Source: Alphaproteobacteria bacterium (GTDB taxonomy: Bacteria; Pseudomonadota; Alphaproteobacteria; Rhodospirillales; Rhodospirillaceae). From it: a stretch of DNA of 7,859 nt. Below are positions 1 through 6,104 of this stretch, in pieces. Made by a program: the position numbers and the translations under genes. The stretch is from positions 1-7,859 of the forward strand of contig QKGW01000001.1 of NCBI GenBank assembly GCA_003250275.1, read 5' to 3'. Numbering within the stretch: the first letter of the stretch is position 1; each line of letters opens with the position of its first letter. Under the pieces are notes generated by a model. The model searched no databases, had not been told where the DNA came from, and saw nothing but the letters and a program-made list of their open reading frames with translations.

Positions 1-615
1 GCCGGAACCTCGGCCCGCATCGCGCAGGAAATCTACGTCTCGTGCATGACCGAGATCGGCGAGTTGGCCGAGGCCTACACCCACGACACCGTCGGCTCCA
101 GCACCATGCCGCACAAGCTCAACCCGATCGGCAGCGAGTGGGTGCGCTCGCTCGCCGCGATCGTGCAGGGCAACGCCGCGGTGATGGACCGCCTGATGAC
201 GCCGCTCAACGAACGCGACGGCAGCGTCTGGCGCGCCGAATGGGTGACGGTGCCGGAAACCTTCTGCCTTGCCGGAGCGATGCTCGCGCAGCTGCACAAG
301 GTGCTCTCGGGCCTGCGCGTCAACGAGAAGCGGATGCGCGCCAACCTTGACCAGCTCAAGGGCGTGCTGCTCTCCGAGCGGGTGATGTTCGTGCTGTCGC
401 GGTCGATGCCGCTCGGCGACGCGCACGAGGTGATCCACGACATCTCGCTCAAGGCGCTGGAGGAGGACAAGCCGATGCTCGATCTCCTGCTCGCCGATGC
501 GCGCGTGGTCAAGGCGTGCGACAAGGCGGAGCTTGAGGACGCGCTCAAGCCCGAGAACTACACCGGCCTCTCCGCGGTGATCGTCGACGCGCTTGCCCGA
601 GAGGTGGCCGGATGA
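1..615 (+). CDS. Fumarase/adenylosuccinate lyase superfamily protein, C-terminal part (5' end outside window)
   Basis: An open frame runs in from the left edge and gives 204 residues before TGA at 613-615. It carries the superfamily signature loop GSSTMPHKLNP at fragment residues 32-42 (bases 94-126); the serines of this loop supply the catalytic base in the family. After it come the helical core (WRAEW near residues 77-81) and an adenylosuccinate-lyase-type C-terminal domain ending in a PENYTGL motif. Family members are usually about 450 residues, so roughly the first 250 are missing. These cytosolic enzymes act as tetramers and eliminate fumarate, or a similar product, from a substituted succinate. 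The HK in MPHK and the C-terminal domain resemble adenylosuccinate lyase and 3-carboxymuconate cycloisomerase relatives more than argininosuccinate lyase or fumarase. The gene overlaps the next by 4 bases. Given its catabolic neighbours, a housekeeping PurB role is unlikely; a C-N (or C-S/C-O) lyase acting on the imported substrate is my inference. Confidence 0.9.
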   Translation, partial: AGTSARIAQEIYVSCMTEIGELAEAYTHDTVGSSTMPHKLNPIGSEWVRSLAAIVQGNAAVMDRLMTPLNERDGSVWRAEWVTVPETFCLAGAMLAQLHKVLSGLRVNEKRMRANLDQLKGVLLSERVMFVLSRSMPLGDAHEVIHDISLKALEEDKPMLDLLLADARVVKACDKAELEDALKPENYTGLSAVIVDALAREVAG

Positions 616-2006
616 CCGCTGCCGCACCCTGGCTCGCGCCGCTGGCGGACTGGTGCGCGTCGCTCGACGGCGCGTCTCTTCCCGCTGCCGTGCGCGGCCG
701 GGTGCGGGACGCGGCGCTCGACTGGTGTGGGGCGCTCGCCGCGGGCGTCGCCCATCCCCTCGCACCCCGCTACCGCGCGGCGCTGATGCGCGATGGCGCG
801 GGCGCCGCGTCTTCGGCGGGAGATCCGGCGGGCCGGCCGCTGCTGGCGGCGGCGGCGCTCAACGCCGCGCTGTCTCATCTCGCCGAGGTCGACGACGGGC
901 ATCGCCTCGCGATCATGCATCCCGGCATCACCGTGATGCCGGTGGCCCTCGCCCTCGCCGAGTCTCTCGATCTTCCCGCCGCCGACCTGCGCGCGGCGAT
1001 CGTCGCCGGATACGAGGTCGGGCTGCGCGTCGGCGCGCTGCTCGGCAAGGCCCATTACGCGGTGTGCCACGTTACCGCCACCGCCGGGTGCTTCGCCGCC
1101 GCCGCCGCCGCGAGCCGCGCGCTCGGGCTTTCGGCGGAGCGCACCCTGCACGCGTTCGGCCACGCCGGCACTCAGGCGGCGGGGCTGTGGCAGTTCCTCG
1201 ACGACGACGCCGAGGCGGCCAAGGCCTTCCACGCCGCGACCGCGGTGCGCAACGGCCTGACCGCCGCGTTTCTCGCGGAATCGGGGATCCCGGGCGCCGT
1301 CCGGGTCCTTGAGGGGCCGCGGGGTCTGCTGGCCGCATTCCACCTCGCTGCGGATCCGGCGCATCTCGCGGTCCCAACCCAACCGCCGTTGCAGATCGAG
1401 ACCGTGACGGTGAAGAGCTGGCCGACCTGCGGGCAGATGCACAGCTGCCTCGACGCGGTCCGCGACATCCTCGCGGCGGCGGCGGTTGCGCCGGAGAACG
1501 TCGCGGCGGTGCGGGTGCGTGGCCCGAAGGCGCAGACCGACATCGCCGCGCGGCGCGACCCGAAATCCTTCGAGGAGGCGAAGTTCTCGACCGCCTTCTG
1601 CGTCGCCTTCCAGCTGATCGAGGGCGATCTGACCTTCGCCAACTTCACCGCCGCCGCGCTCGACCGCGCCGACGTCCGTGCGCTCGCGGCGCGGGTGAGC
1701 GTCGCCGAGGATCCGGCGCTGACCGCGCGCTTTCCCGCGGAGCGCCCCGCCGAGGTCGAGATCGCGCTCGTCGACGGCAGCGTCCTTTCCGCCGCCCGCG
1801 CCTTCCGCCGCGGCGATCCCGAAGCGCCGTGGAGTTTTCCCGAACTGATCGCGCGCTTCGACGCGATCGCGACCGCGCTGCCGAAAGCGCAGCGTGCCGA
1901 GGTCGTCGCCTGGTGCGACGCCCTCGCCGACGGCGAAACCCGCCAGGGCGCGGCGGTTCGTCACGTGTTCGCCAACATGCGTCCGCACAAGGGAGTAACG
2001 CAGTGA
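612..2006 (+). CDS. MmgE/PrpD family protein (epimerase, dehydratase or decarboxylase type)
   Basis: The 464 residues match the usual MmgE/PrpD length of about 450-480. Visible family blocks are VDDGHRLAIMHPG at residues 93-105, an H-V-T-A-T-A-G stretch from H153 leading into an alanine-rich helix, the LWQFLDDDAEAAKAFHAA region with K204 and H207, and KSWPTCGQMHS at 268-278. Known relatives are 2-methylcitrate dehydratase PrpD, cis-aconitate decarboxylase and iminodisuccinate epimerase; all act on small di- or tricarboxylates in the cytoplasm. The ATG overlaps the lyase stop as ATGA (612-615) and is preceded by GAGGT at 601-605, so translation is probably coupled to the lyase. No prpB or prpC lies nearby, which argues against propionate metabolism. 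Because the lyase is adjacent, an isomerase role like that of iminodisuccinate epimerase is attractive, but this is inference. The family call is firm; the reaction is not known. Confidence 0.92.
   Translation: MTAAAPWLAPLADWCASLDGASLPAAVRGRVRDAALDWCGALAAGVAHPLAPRYRAALMRDGAGAASSAGDPAGRPLLAAAALNAALSHLAEVDDGHRLAIMHPGITVMPVALALAESLDLPAADLRAAIVAGYEVGLRVGALLGKAHYAVCHVTATAGCFAAAAAASRALGLSAERTLHAFGHAGTQAAGLWQFLDDDAEAAKAFHAATAVRNGLTAAFLAESGIPGAVRVLEGPRGLLAAFHLAADPAHLAVPTQPPLQIETVTVKSWPTCGQMHSCLDAVRDILAAAAVAPENVAAVRVRGPKAQTDIAARRDPKSFEEAKFSTAFCVAFQLIEGDLTFANFTAAALDRADVRALAARVSVAEDPALTARFPAERPAEVEIALVDGSVLSAARAFRRGDPEAPWSFPELIARFDAIATALPKAQRAEVVAWCDALADGETRQGAAVRHVFANMRPHKGVTQ
1991..1995 (+). promoter_or_regulatory. 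Ribosome binding site supporting a GTG start at 2003
   Basis: GGGAG lies 7 bases before GTG 2003-2005. The same frame stays open upstream to an ATG at 1829, but that upstream part is an arginine-rich out-of-frame reading of the MmgE/PrpD gene. The SAF-domain homology begins right at the GTG, so this site fixes the start. Confidence 0.75.
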
Positions 2007-2305
2007 TTCGCAACGCCATCATCATCGACGCGGGCGACAACATCGCCACCGTGTTGCGCGATGTCGCGGCGGGCGGCGACGTGGTCGCCGGGCTGGGCGA
2101 CGAAACCGTCGTTCTTGCCGCCGTCGAGCCGATTCCGTTCGGCCACAAGGTCGCCGTGCGCGCGATCGCGAAGGACGAGGAAATCCTCAAGTACGGCGCC
2201 GTGATCGGCGCGGCGACGCAAGACATCGCCCAGGGAATGCACGTCCACGTCCAGAACGTCGTCAGCCTGCGCGGCCGCGGCGACCTCGAAGCCGGGGAGA
2301 AATGA
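2003..2305 (+). CDS. UxaA-family hydro-lyase small subunit (SAF domain)
   Basis: A 100-residue protein that starts at GTG and overlaps the MmgE/PrpD stop as GTGA (2003-2006). It reads as one SAF domain of the kind found at the N terminus of altronate dehydratase UxaA and as the separate small subunit SuyA of (R)-sulfolactate sulfo-lyase. Family marks are PFGHKVAVR (residues 45-53), KYG (63-65), IGAAT (68-72), GMHVHVQN (78-85) and the closing RGRGD (90-94). In many relatives the third motif reads GEHVHVHN, so here a glutamine replaces the last histidine. The large subunit follows with a 4-base overlap, and the two products should form one cytosolic hydro-lyase that removes water, or another leaving group, from a 2-hydroxy acid. 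The family is clear from the motifs; the substrate is not. The short length is normal for the split form and does not indicate truncation. Confidence 0.88.
   Translation: MIRNAIIIDAGDNIATVLRDVAAGGDVVAGLGDETVVLAAVEPIPFGHKVAVRAIAKDEEILKYGAVIGAATQDIAQGMHVHVQNVVSLRGRGDLEAGEK
2294..2299 (+). promoter_or_regulatory. Ribosome binding site that leaves two possible starts for the large subunit
   Basis: GGGGAG ends only 2 bases before ATG 2302 but 8 bases before the second in-frame ATG at 2308. The spacing suits 2308 better, while 2302 gives the stop/start overlap seen at the other junctions. The two choices differ by two residues (MS) at the N terminus. Confidence 0.6.
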
Positions 2306-3468
2306 GCATGAGCTTTCTCGGATACCGTCGCGCCAACGGCCAGGTCGGCACCCGCAATTACGTCGGCGTTCTCGCCACCGTCGCCTGCGCCAACGAAGTC
2401 GCCCTCGGCATCGCCAACCAGGTGCGCGGCACCATGGCGTTCACCCATCAGCAGGGCTGCTGTCAGACCCCGCCGGATCTCGAACGGGTGACGCGCACCC
2501 TCTCCGGCCTCGGCTGCAACCCCAACCTCGCGGCAGTGATTCTCGTCAGCCTCGGCTGCGAAGGCACCGACGTCGAAGCTGTGGCGGAGGCGATCAAGGC
2601 GACCGGCAAGCCGGTCGAGATTCTGCCGATCCAGCAGAGCGGCGGCCTCGCCAACACCCTCGCCAAGGGCACCCTGATCGCGCAGAAGCTGGTGATGGAC
2701 GCCTCGCGCATCGAGCGCGAACCGTGCGACGATTCCGACCTCGTCGTCGGCCTCAAGTGCGGCAGCTCCGACACCACCTCCGGCCTCGCCCCGAACCCGG
2801 CGCTCGGGCTCGCGGTCGAACGGCTGACCGAGGCGGGCGGCACCGCGGTGATGGGCGAAGTGACCGAGTTCATCGGCGCCGAGCACATCCTCGCCGCCCA
2901 GGCCAAGGACGAAGCCACCGGACGCCGGATTCTCGATCTCGTCGAGCGCATGGAGAACCGCGCCAAGGCGGTGGGCGTCGACATGCGCGGCGGCCAGCCG
3001 ACCCCGGGCAACATCAAGGGCGGCCTCACCACGATCGAGGAGAAATCCCTCGGCGCGATCGCCAAGGCGGGCCGTGCGGTGGTGCAGGACGTCTACGAAT
3101 ACGGCGAGCGCCCGCGGGTGAAGGGGCTGGTGGTGATGGACTCCCCCGGCCGCGAACCGGAACTGCTGACCGGCATGGCGGCGGCGGGCTGCAACGTCAT
3201 CGTCTTCACCACCGGGCGCGGCGCGCCGCAGGGCTTCCCGTTCGTGCCGGTGCTCAAGGTGACCGGCAACCGCAACACCTGGGAGACTCTGGTGGACCAC
3301 ATGGATCTTTCCGTGCATGAGGTCGTCGACGGCAGCGAGAGTATGCCCGCCGCCGCCGCACGGCTCTACGACGCGATCCTCGGGGTTGCCGGGGGCGTCA
3401 CCACCAAGGCGGAAGTGTCCGGGTATTTCAAGGCGATGGACATCTACGTCACCGGCCCGGTGATCTGA
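2302..3468 (+). CDS. UxaA-family hydro-lyase large subunit (altronate dehydratase C-terminal domain type, SuyB-like)
   Basis: The 388 residues equal the UxaA/GarD catalytic region without its SAF domain, and about the length of SuyB. Motifs in order: GYRRANGQVGTRNY (residues 7-20) with C29 shortly after, HQQGCCQ (49-55), SLGCEG (83-88), KCGSSDTTSGLAPNPALG (152-169), GGQPTPGNIKGGLTTIEEKSLG (230-251) and TTGRGAPQGFPFVPVLKVTGN (303-323). The conserved cysteines, histidine and aspartate are the expected metal and substrate ligands in this family. Known members dehydrate altronate or galactarate, or release sulfite from (R)-sulfolactate to give pyruvate. The gene overlaps the small subunit by ATGA at 2302-2305; an alternative start at 2308 fits the ribosome binding site better. 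The split into two chains and the LDH2 and TTT neighbours point more to a SuyAB-like enzyme than to hexuronate catabolism, since no hexuronate genes are present. That functional reading is inference. Confidence 0.9.
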   Translation: MSMSFLGYRRANGQVGTRNYVGVLATVACANEVALGIANQVRGTMAFTHQQGCCQTPPDLERVTRTLSGLGCNPNLAAVILVSLGCEGTDVEAVAEAIKATGKPVEILPIQQSGGLANTLAKGTLIAQKLVMDASRIEREPCDDSDLVVGLKCGSSDTTSGLAPNPALGLAVERLTEAGGTAVMGEVTEFIGAEHILAAQAKDEATGRRILDLVERMENRAKAVGVDMRGGQPTPGNIKGGLTTIEEKSLGAIAKAGRAVVQDVYEYGERPRVKGLVVMDSPGREPELLTGMAAAGCNVIVFTTGRGAPQGFPFVPVLKVTGNRNTWETLVDHMDLSVHEVVDGSESMPAAAARLYDAILGVAGGVTTKAEVSGYFKAMDIYVTGPVI

Positions 3469-3479
3469 GGAGAGGGACG

Positions 3480-4535
3480 ATGAACGGGACCAGACGCATA
3501 TCCGTCGCCCTCGCGCGCAACACCGCCATCGACATCCTCGTCGCGCGCGGCGTGCCGGCGGTGGACGCGGGCAAGGTGGCGGACGCGCTGATCGCCGCCG
3601 ATTTGCGCGGCATCGACACCCACGGCCTCGCCTGCCTGAAGGACTACGTGCTCGCGCTCGAGGAAAACCGCATCGCCGCGACGCCGAAGTTCCTCGTCGA
3701 CGAGCGCTTTCCCTGGGCGAGCCGTCTCGACGCCGGCAACAGCCTCGGGCCGCTCGCGGCCTGGGAGGGCATGACGCTGGCGGTTGCGGCGGCGGAGCGC
3801 TTCGGCATCGGCGCCACCGGCGTGATCCGCAGCAACCACTTCGGCGCCGCCGGGGTCTACGCCGCGATGGCGGCGGAGCGCGGCTGCATCGGCATCGTCG
3901 CCGCCAACGCCTCGGCGGTGGCGGCGCCGCACGGCGCGACCCAGCCGATGCTCGGCACCAACCCGCTCGCGATCGCCGCCCCGGCGGGGCGGTTCGCGCC
4001 GCTGATCCTCGACATGGCGACCAGTGAAGGCTCGCGCAAAAAGGTCCGCAAGGCGCTCGAGGATGGCCGCGAAATCCCCTCCGGCTGGGCGCTCGGCCCC
4101 GACGGCAAGCCGACCACCGACCCGGCCCAGGCCCTCAAGGGGGTGATGCTGCCGTTCGCGGGGGCGAAGGGATCGGGCCTGAGCCTGATCGTCGACATCC
4201 TCGCCGGCGTGCTCACCGGCGCGGAGTTCGGCGGCCGGGTTCTGAGCGTGATGACCAACCAGGAGCGGGAGTCCGGCAACGGCCACTTCATGCTCGCGTT
4301 CAAGGTGTCCGCCTTCCTCGAGGAAACCGCGTACACCCGCCGCATCGAGGAGGAGATCGAACGGCTGCACGCGCTGCCGCCCGCCACCGGCTTCGATGCC
4401 GTCACCTATCCGGGCGAGCGCAGCGCGCATGTCCGCGCCGACCGCCTCGCGCTCGGCATCCCGATGACCGAGGCCCGCATCGAAGCGCTCGTCGCCCTGG
4501 GCGGCGGACGCTTGCGGACACCGGCGGCAATTTGA
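3480..4535 (+). CDS. LDH2-family (malate/L-lactate/sulfolactate-type) NAD(P)-dependent oxidoreductase
   Basis: The 351 residues match the usual 330-360 of the LDH2 family (YiaK, YlbC, ComC, DpkA), which differs from classical lactate dehydrogenase. Visible marks are DLRGIDTHG with the catalytic histidine H48, RSNHFG (117-122), MLGTNPLA (157-164), LDMATS (177-182), IPSGWALGPDGKPTTDP in the middle, and GAKGSGLSLIVDILAGVLTG around K230. A good ribosome binding site (AGGAGAG, 3468-3474) overlaps the previous stop, and the gap is only 11 bases. These soluble enzymes interconvert 2-hydroxy and 2-oxo acids, such as malate, lactate, ureidoglycolate, 2,3-diketogulonate or (R)-sulfolactate; some reduce cyclic imines or N-alkylimino acids. 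In this operon it probably oxidises the transported hydroxy acid, inverts its stereochemistry with a partner dehydrogenase, or handles a lyase product. The residue after H48-G49 is leucine and gives no clear substrate clue. The family is secure; the substrate is open. Confidence 0.92.
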   Translation: MNGTRRISVALARNTAIDILVARGVPAVDAGKVADALIAADLRGIDTHGLACLKDYVLALEENRIAATPKFLVDERFPWASRLDAGNSLGPLAAWEGMTLAVAAAERFGIGATGVIRSNHFGAAGVYAAMAAERGCIGIVAANASAVAAPHGATQPMLGTNPLAIAAPAGRFAPLILDMATSEGSRKKVRKALEDGREIPSGWALGPDGKPTTDPAQALKGVMLPFAGAKGSGLSLIVDILAGVLTGAEFGGRVLSVMTNQERESGNGHFMLAFKVSAFLEETAYTRRIEEEIERLHALPPATGFDAVTYPGERSAHVRADRLALGIPMTEARIEALVALGGGRLRTPAAI

Positions 4536-4565
4536 CCACAACCGCGTTCCAAACCTTAAAGATAC

Positions 4566-4572
4566 AGGGAGA
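4566..4572 (+). promoter_or_regulatory. Ribosome binding site fixing the binding-protein start at 4580
   Basis: AGGGAGA lies 7 bases before ATG 4580. The frame is also open back to a TTG at 4532 that overlaps the previous stop, but that start has no comparable site and would add 16 residues in front of a normal signal peptide. Confidence 0.8.
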
Positions 4573-4579
4573 CACCCCA

Positions 4580-5542
4580 ATGCGGATGAATTGGTTGAGT
4601 AAGGGTCTTCTCGTCGGCCTCACGCTCGCGGCGACGTCCGCGTTCGCGGCGGACTATCCGTCCAAGGACGTGCACATCATCGTTCCGTTCAAGCCCGGCG
4701 GCGGCGTCGACACCACCTCGCGGATTCTCGCCGAGTACGGCAACAAGCACATGACCAAGGGCAAGCTCGAGGTCGAGAACCGCGCCGGCGGCGGCGGCAT
4801 CGTCGGCCAGACCTTCGTCGCCAAGGCGAAGGCGGACGGCTACACCGTGCTGGCGATGACGAGTTCGGTGGTCACCAATCCGGTGCTCAAGGAAACCGCC
4901 TACAAGATCTCCGACTTCAAGCCGGTCGCGCTCTACAACATGGACCCGGAAGTGATCGTGGTCGGCGCGGAATCGCCGTTCAAGACCATCGCCGATCTGG
5001 TCAAGGCGTCGAAGGATCACCCGCTCACCGTCACCGTCGCGGGCATCGCCACCTCGCACCACATGGCGGGGCTCGCGCTCGAGGACGCCGCCGGTCTCAA
5101 GTTCTCCTACATTCCGACCAAGGGCTTCGGCGCGCAGCTGCAGGCGGTGATGGGCGGTCACGTCGAGATGGGCCTGTTCCCCCTGGGCGAGATCAAGAAG
5201 CACGCCGACGCGGGCACCGTGCGCATTCTCGCGGTCGCGTCCGACAAGCCGATGGAAATCCTCCCGGGCGTGCCGACCTGGCAGGATTCCGGCCTGAAGA
5301 TCAAGCGCTGGACCACCTTCCGCGGGTGGGCGGTGCCGAAGGGCACGCCGGACGCGGCGGTGAAGTATCTCTCCGAGCTGCTCGGCAAGATCAACGCCGA
5401 CCCGGCCTACGTGAAGCAGATGACCGACTACGGCTTCCCGCTCGCCTACGCGGACGCCAAGGGCTTCACCGAAGTGGTCGACGACTACGCCGCGATCACC
5501 GACAAGGTGATCAAGGACCACGGTCTCAAGGAACAGAAGTAA
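4580..5542 (+). CDS. tctC: TTT-type (TctC/Bug family) periplasmic substrate-binding protein
   Basis: The 320-residue precursor has a clear Sec signal peptide: RMNWLSK, a hydrophobic core at about residues 9-19, and a SAFA|AD cleavage region near residues 20-25. The mature protein begins YPSKDVHIIVPFKPGGGVDTTSR (26-48), the hallmark first strand and loop of TctC/Bug proteins, with D44 at the pocket. Other family marks are NRAGGGG, GIATSHHMAG (around 156-164), PTKGFGAQLQAVMGGHVEMG (from 179) and a C-terminal helical region. Such proteins capture carboxylates in the periplasm, usually through water-bridged carboxylate contacts, and hand them to the TctAB permease. Here it is followed by tctB and tctA in the canonical order, so the set is complete. 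The homologue SlcH serves sulfolactate uptake in some bacteria, but binding-loop residues alone do not identify the ligand. The class is certain; the substrate is unknown. Given the enzymes upstream, a hydroxy- or substituted dicarboxylate is likely. Confidence 0.95.
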   Translation: MRMNWLSKGLLVGLTLAATSAFAADYPSKDVHIIVPFKPGGGVDTTSRILAEYGNKHMTKGKLEVENRAGGGGIVGQTFVAKAKADGYTVLAMTSSVVTNPVLKETAYKISDFKPVALYNMDPEVIVVGAESPFKTIADLVKASKDHPLTVTVAGIATSHHMAGLALEDAAGLKFSYIPTKGFGAQLQAVMGGHVEMGLFPLGEIKKHADAGTVRILAVASDKPMEILPGVPTWQDSGLKIKRWTTFRGWAVPKGTPDAAVKYLSELLGKINADPAYVKQMTDYGFPLAYADAKGFTEVVDDYAAITDKVIKDHGLKEQK

Positions 5543-5549
5543 TATTCCG

Positions 5550-5580
5550 GGAGCGGCGGCGCGGTGCGCCGCCGCCCTCC
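5550..5580 (+). promoter_or_regulatory. Strong intercistronic hairpin between tctC and tctB
   Basis: Bases 5553-5562 and 5566-5575 are perfect reverse complements: a 10-bp all-GC stem around a 3-base loop (GGT). Allowing a 2-base bulge at 5576-5577, the stem extends outward by three more pairs (5550-5552 with 5578-5580). No T-tract follows and the next gene continues the operon, so this does not look like a full terminator. It starts a few bases after the tctC stop, where a stable hairpin could protect the upstream mRNA end. That would raise binding-protein output over the membrane subunits, as known for several periplasmic-binding-protein operons. The structure is seen directly; the function is inferred. 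Confidence 0.65.
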
Positions 5581-5591
5581 AAGCCGTGCCG

Positions 5592-5598
5592 GGGAGGT
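5592..5598 (+). promoter_or_regulatory. Near-consensus ribosome binding site for tctB
   Basis: GGGAGGT lies 5 bases before ATG 5604 and is the strongest site in the window. It rules out the in-frame GTG at 5586, which lies upstream of this site. It sits just downstream of the intercistronic hairpin, so tctB can be translated independently of tctC. Confidence 0.8.
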
Positions 5599-5603
5599 GC
5601 CAT

Positions 5604-6068
5604 ATGCGCGTGCTCAAATCCATCGATTTCTGGAGCGGTCTGGCGTTCGCCGGAATCGGCTTTTCCGCCGGGATCATCGCGCTCGGGTTCGATTCCAGTT
5701 CGTTCCTCTATCCGGCGACCCTCTCGGCCGCCCTCGGTTTGCTCGGGCTCGCCCTTGCGGCCAAGGCGTGCCGCGATCCGGCTGCCAAAACCGGCGATGC
5801 GGAAGGCACGCACGTGATCCTCTGGGGCCCGGCCCTCGAGATCGGCGTCTGGACCCTGTGGGCCTTGGCCTTGTGGGCCGGCCTCGGCTACATCGGCCCG
5901 GCTTTCGCCGCCGTCGCCTTCCTGATCCTCCGCCACGTTCACGACCGCCACGTCCGCCTGCATCTGCTCCAGGCCGCGGGCGTCGCGCTCGGCGTGTTCG
6001 CGATCTTCTACGCGATCTTTCAGGTGCCGCTGCCCGAACTCGAATTCATTCGGGATCTGCTCGAATAG
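5604..6068 (+). CDS. tctB: TTT-type small membrane subunit (TctB family)
   Basis: A 154-residue, strongly hydrophobic protein, the usual TctB size of about 145-180. Hydrophobic segments lie near residues 9-28, 36-53, 78-92, 94-109 and 120-139, consistent with the four to five spans of TctB. A short polar loop (57-70) separates the first pair, a histidine/arginine-rich loop (110-118) precedes the last span, and the end carries the VPLPE motif (141-145) typical of the family. The position between tctC and tctA is the normal TTT order. TctB is the poorly understood small partner of TctA in the inner membrane and is needed for cation-driven uptake. TctB proteins vary greatly in sequence, so the call rests on length, topology, the terminal motif and context together. 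The start at ATG 5604 is supported by a near-consensus ribosome binding site. Confidence 0.9.
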   Translation: MRVLKSIDFWSGLAFAGIGFSAGIIALGFDSSSFLYPATLSAALGLLGLALAAKACRDPAAKTGDAEGTHVILWGPALEIGVWTLWALALWAGLGYIGPAFAAVAFLILRHVHDRHVRLHLLQAAGVALGVFAIFYAIFQVPLPELEFIRDLLE

Positions 6069-6104
6069 CTCCAACGCGCTTTGCTGAATTGAAAGACAAC
6101 GCCA

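Noticed and set aside
558..1988. Long minus-strand open frame (476 codons) opposite the MmgE/PrpD gene
   Set aside because: Arginine- and glycine-rich shadow with no family features; the MmgE/PrpD motifs are on the plus strand.
1645..3318. Long minus-strand open frame (557 codons) opposite the MmgE/PrpD end and the UxaA genes
   Set aside because: Low-complexity R/G/A/H-rich reading with no recognisable motif; the plus strand carries conserved UxaA motifs. High GC suppresses stop codons on the antisense strand.
4532..4561. Possible internal promoter before tctC: TTGACC at 4532-4537 with an AT-rich TTAAAG 18 bases downstream
   Set aside because: The -10 match is only 3 of 6, and the implied transcription start near 4568 would fall inside the ribosome binding site, leaving almost no leader. 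The local AT richness may simply be intergenic.
3444..5677. Minus-strand open frames of 378 and 373 codons opposite the dehydrogenase and tctC
   Set aside because: Both are antisense shadows in arginine-, histidine- and glutamate-rich readings; plus-strand products are clearly LDH2 and TctC proteins.
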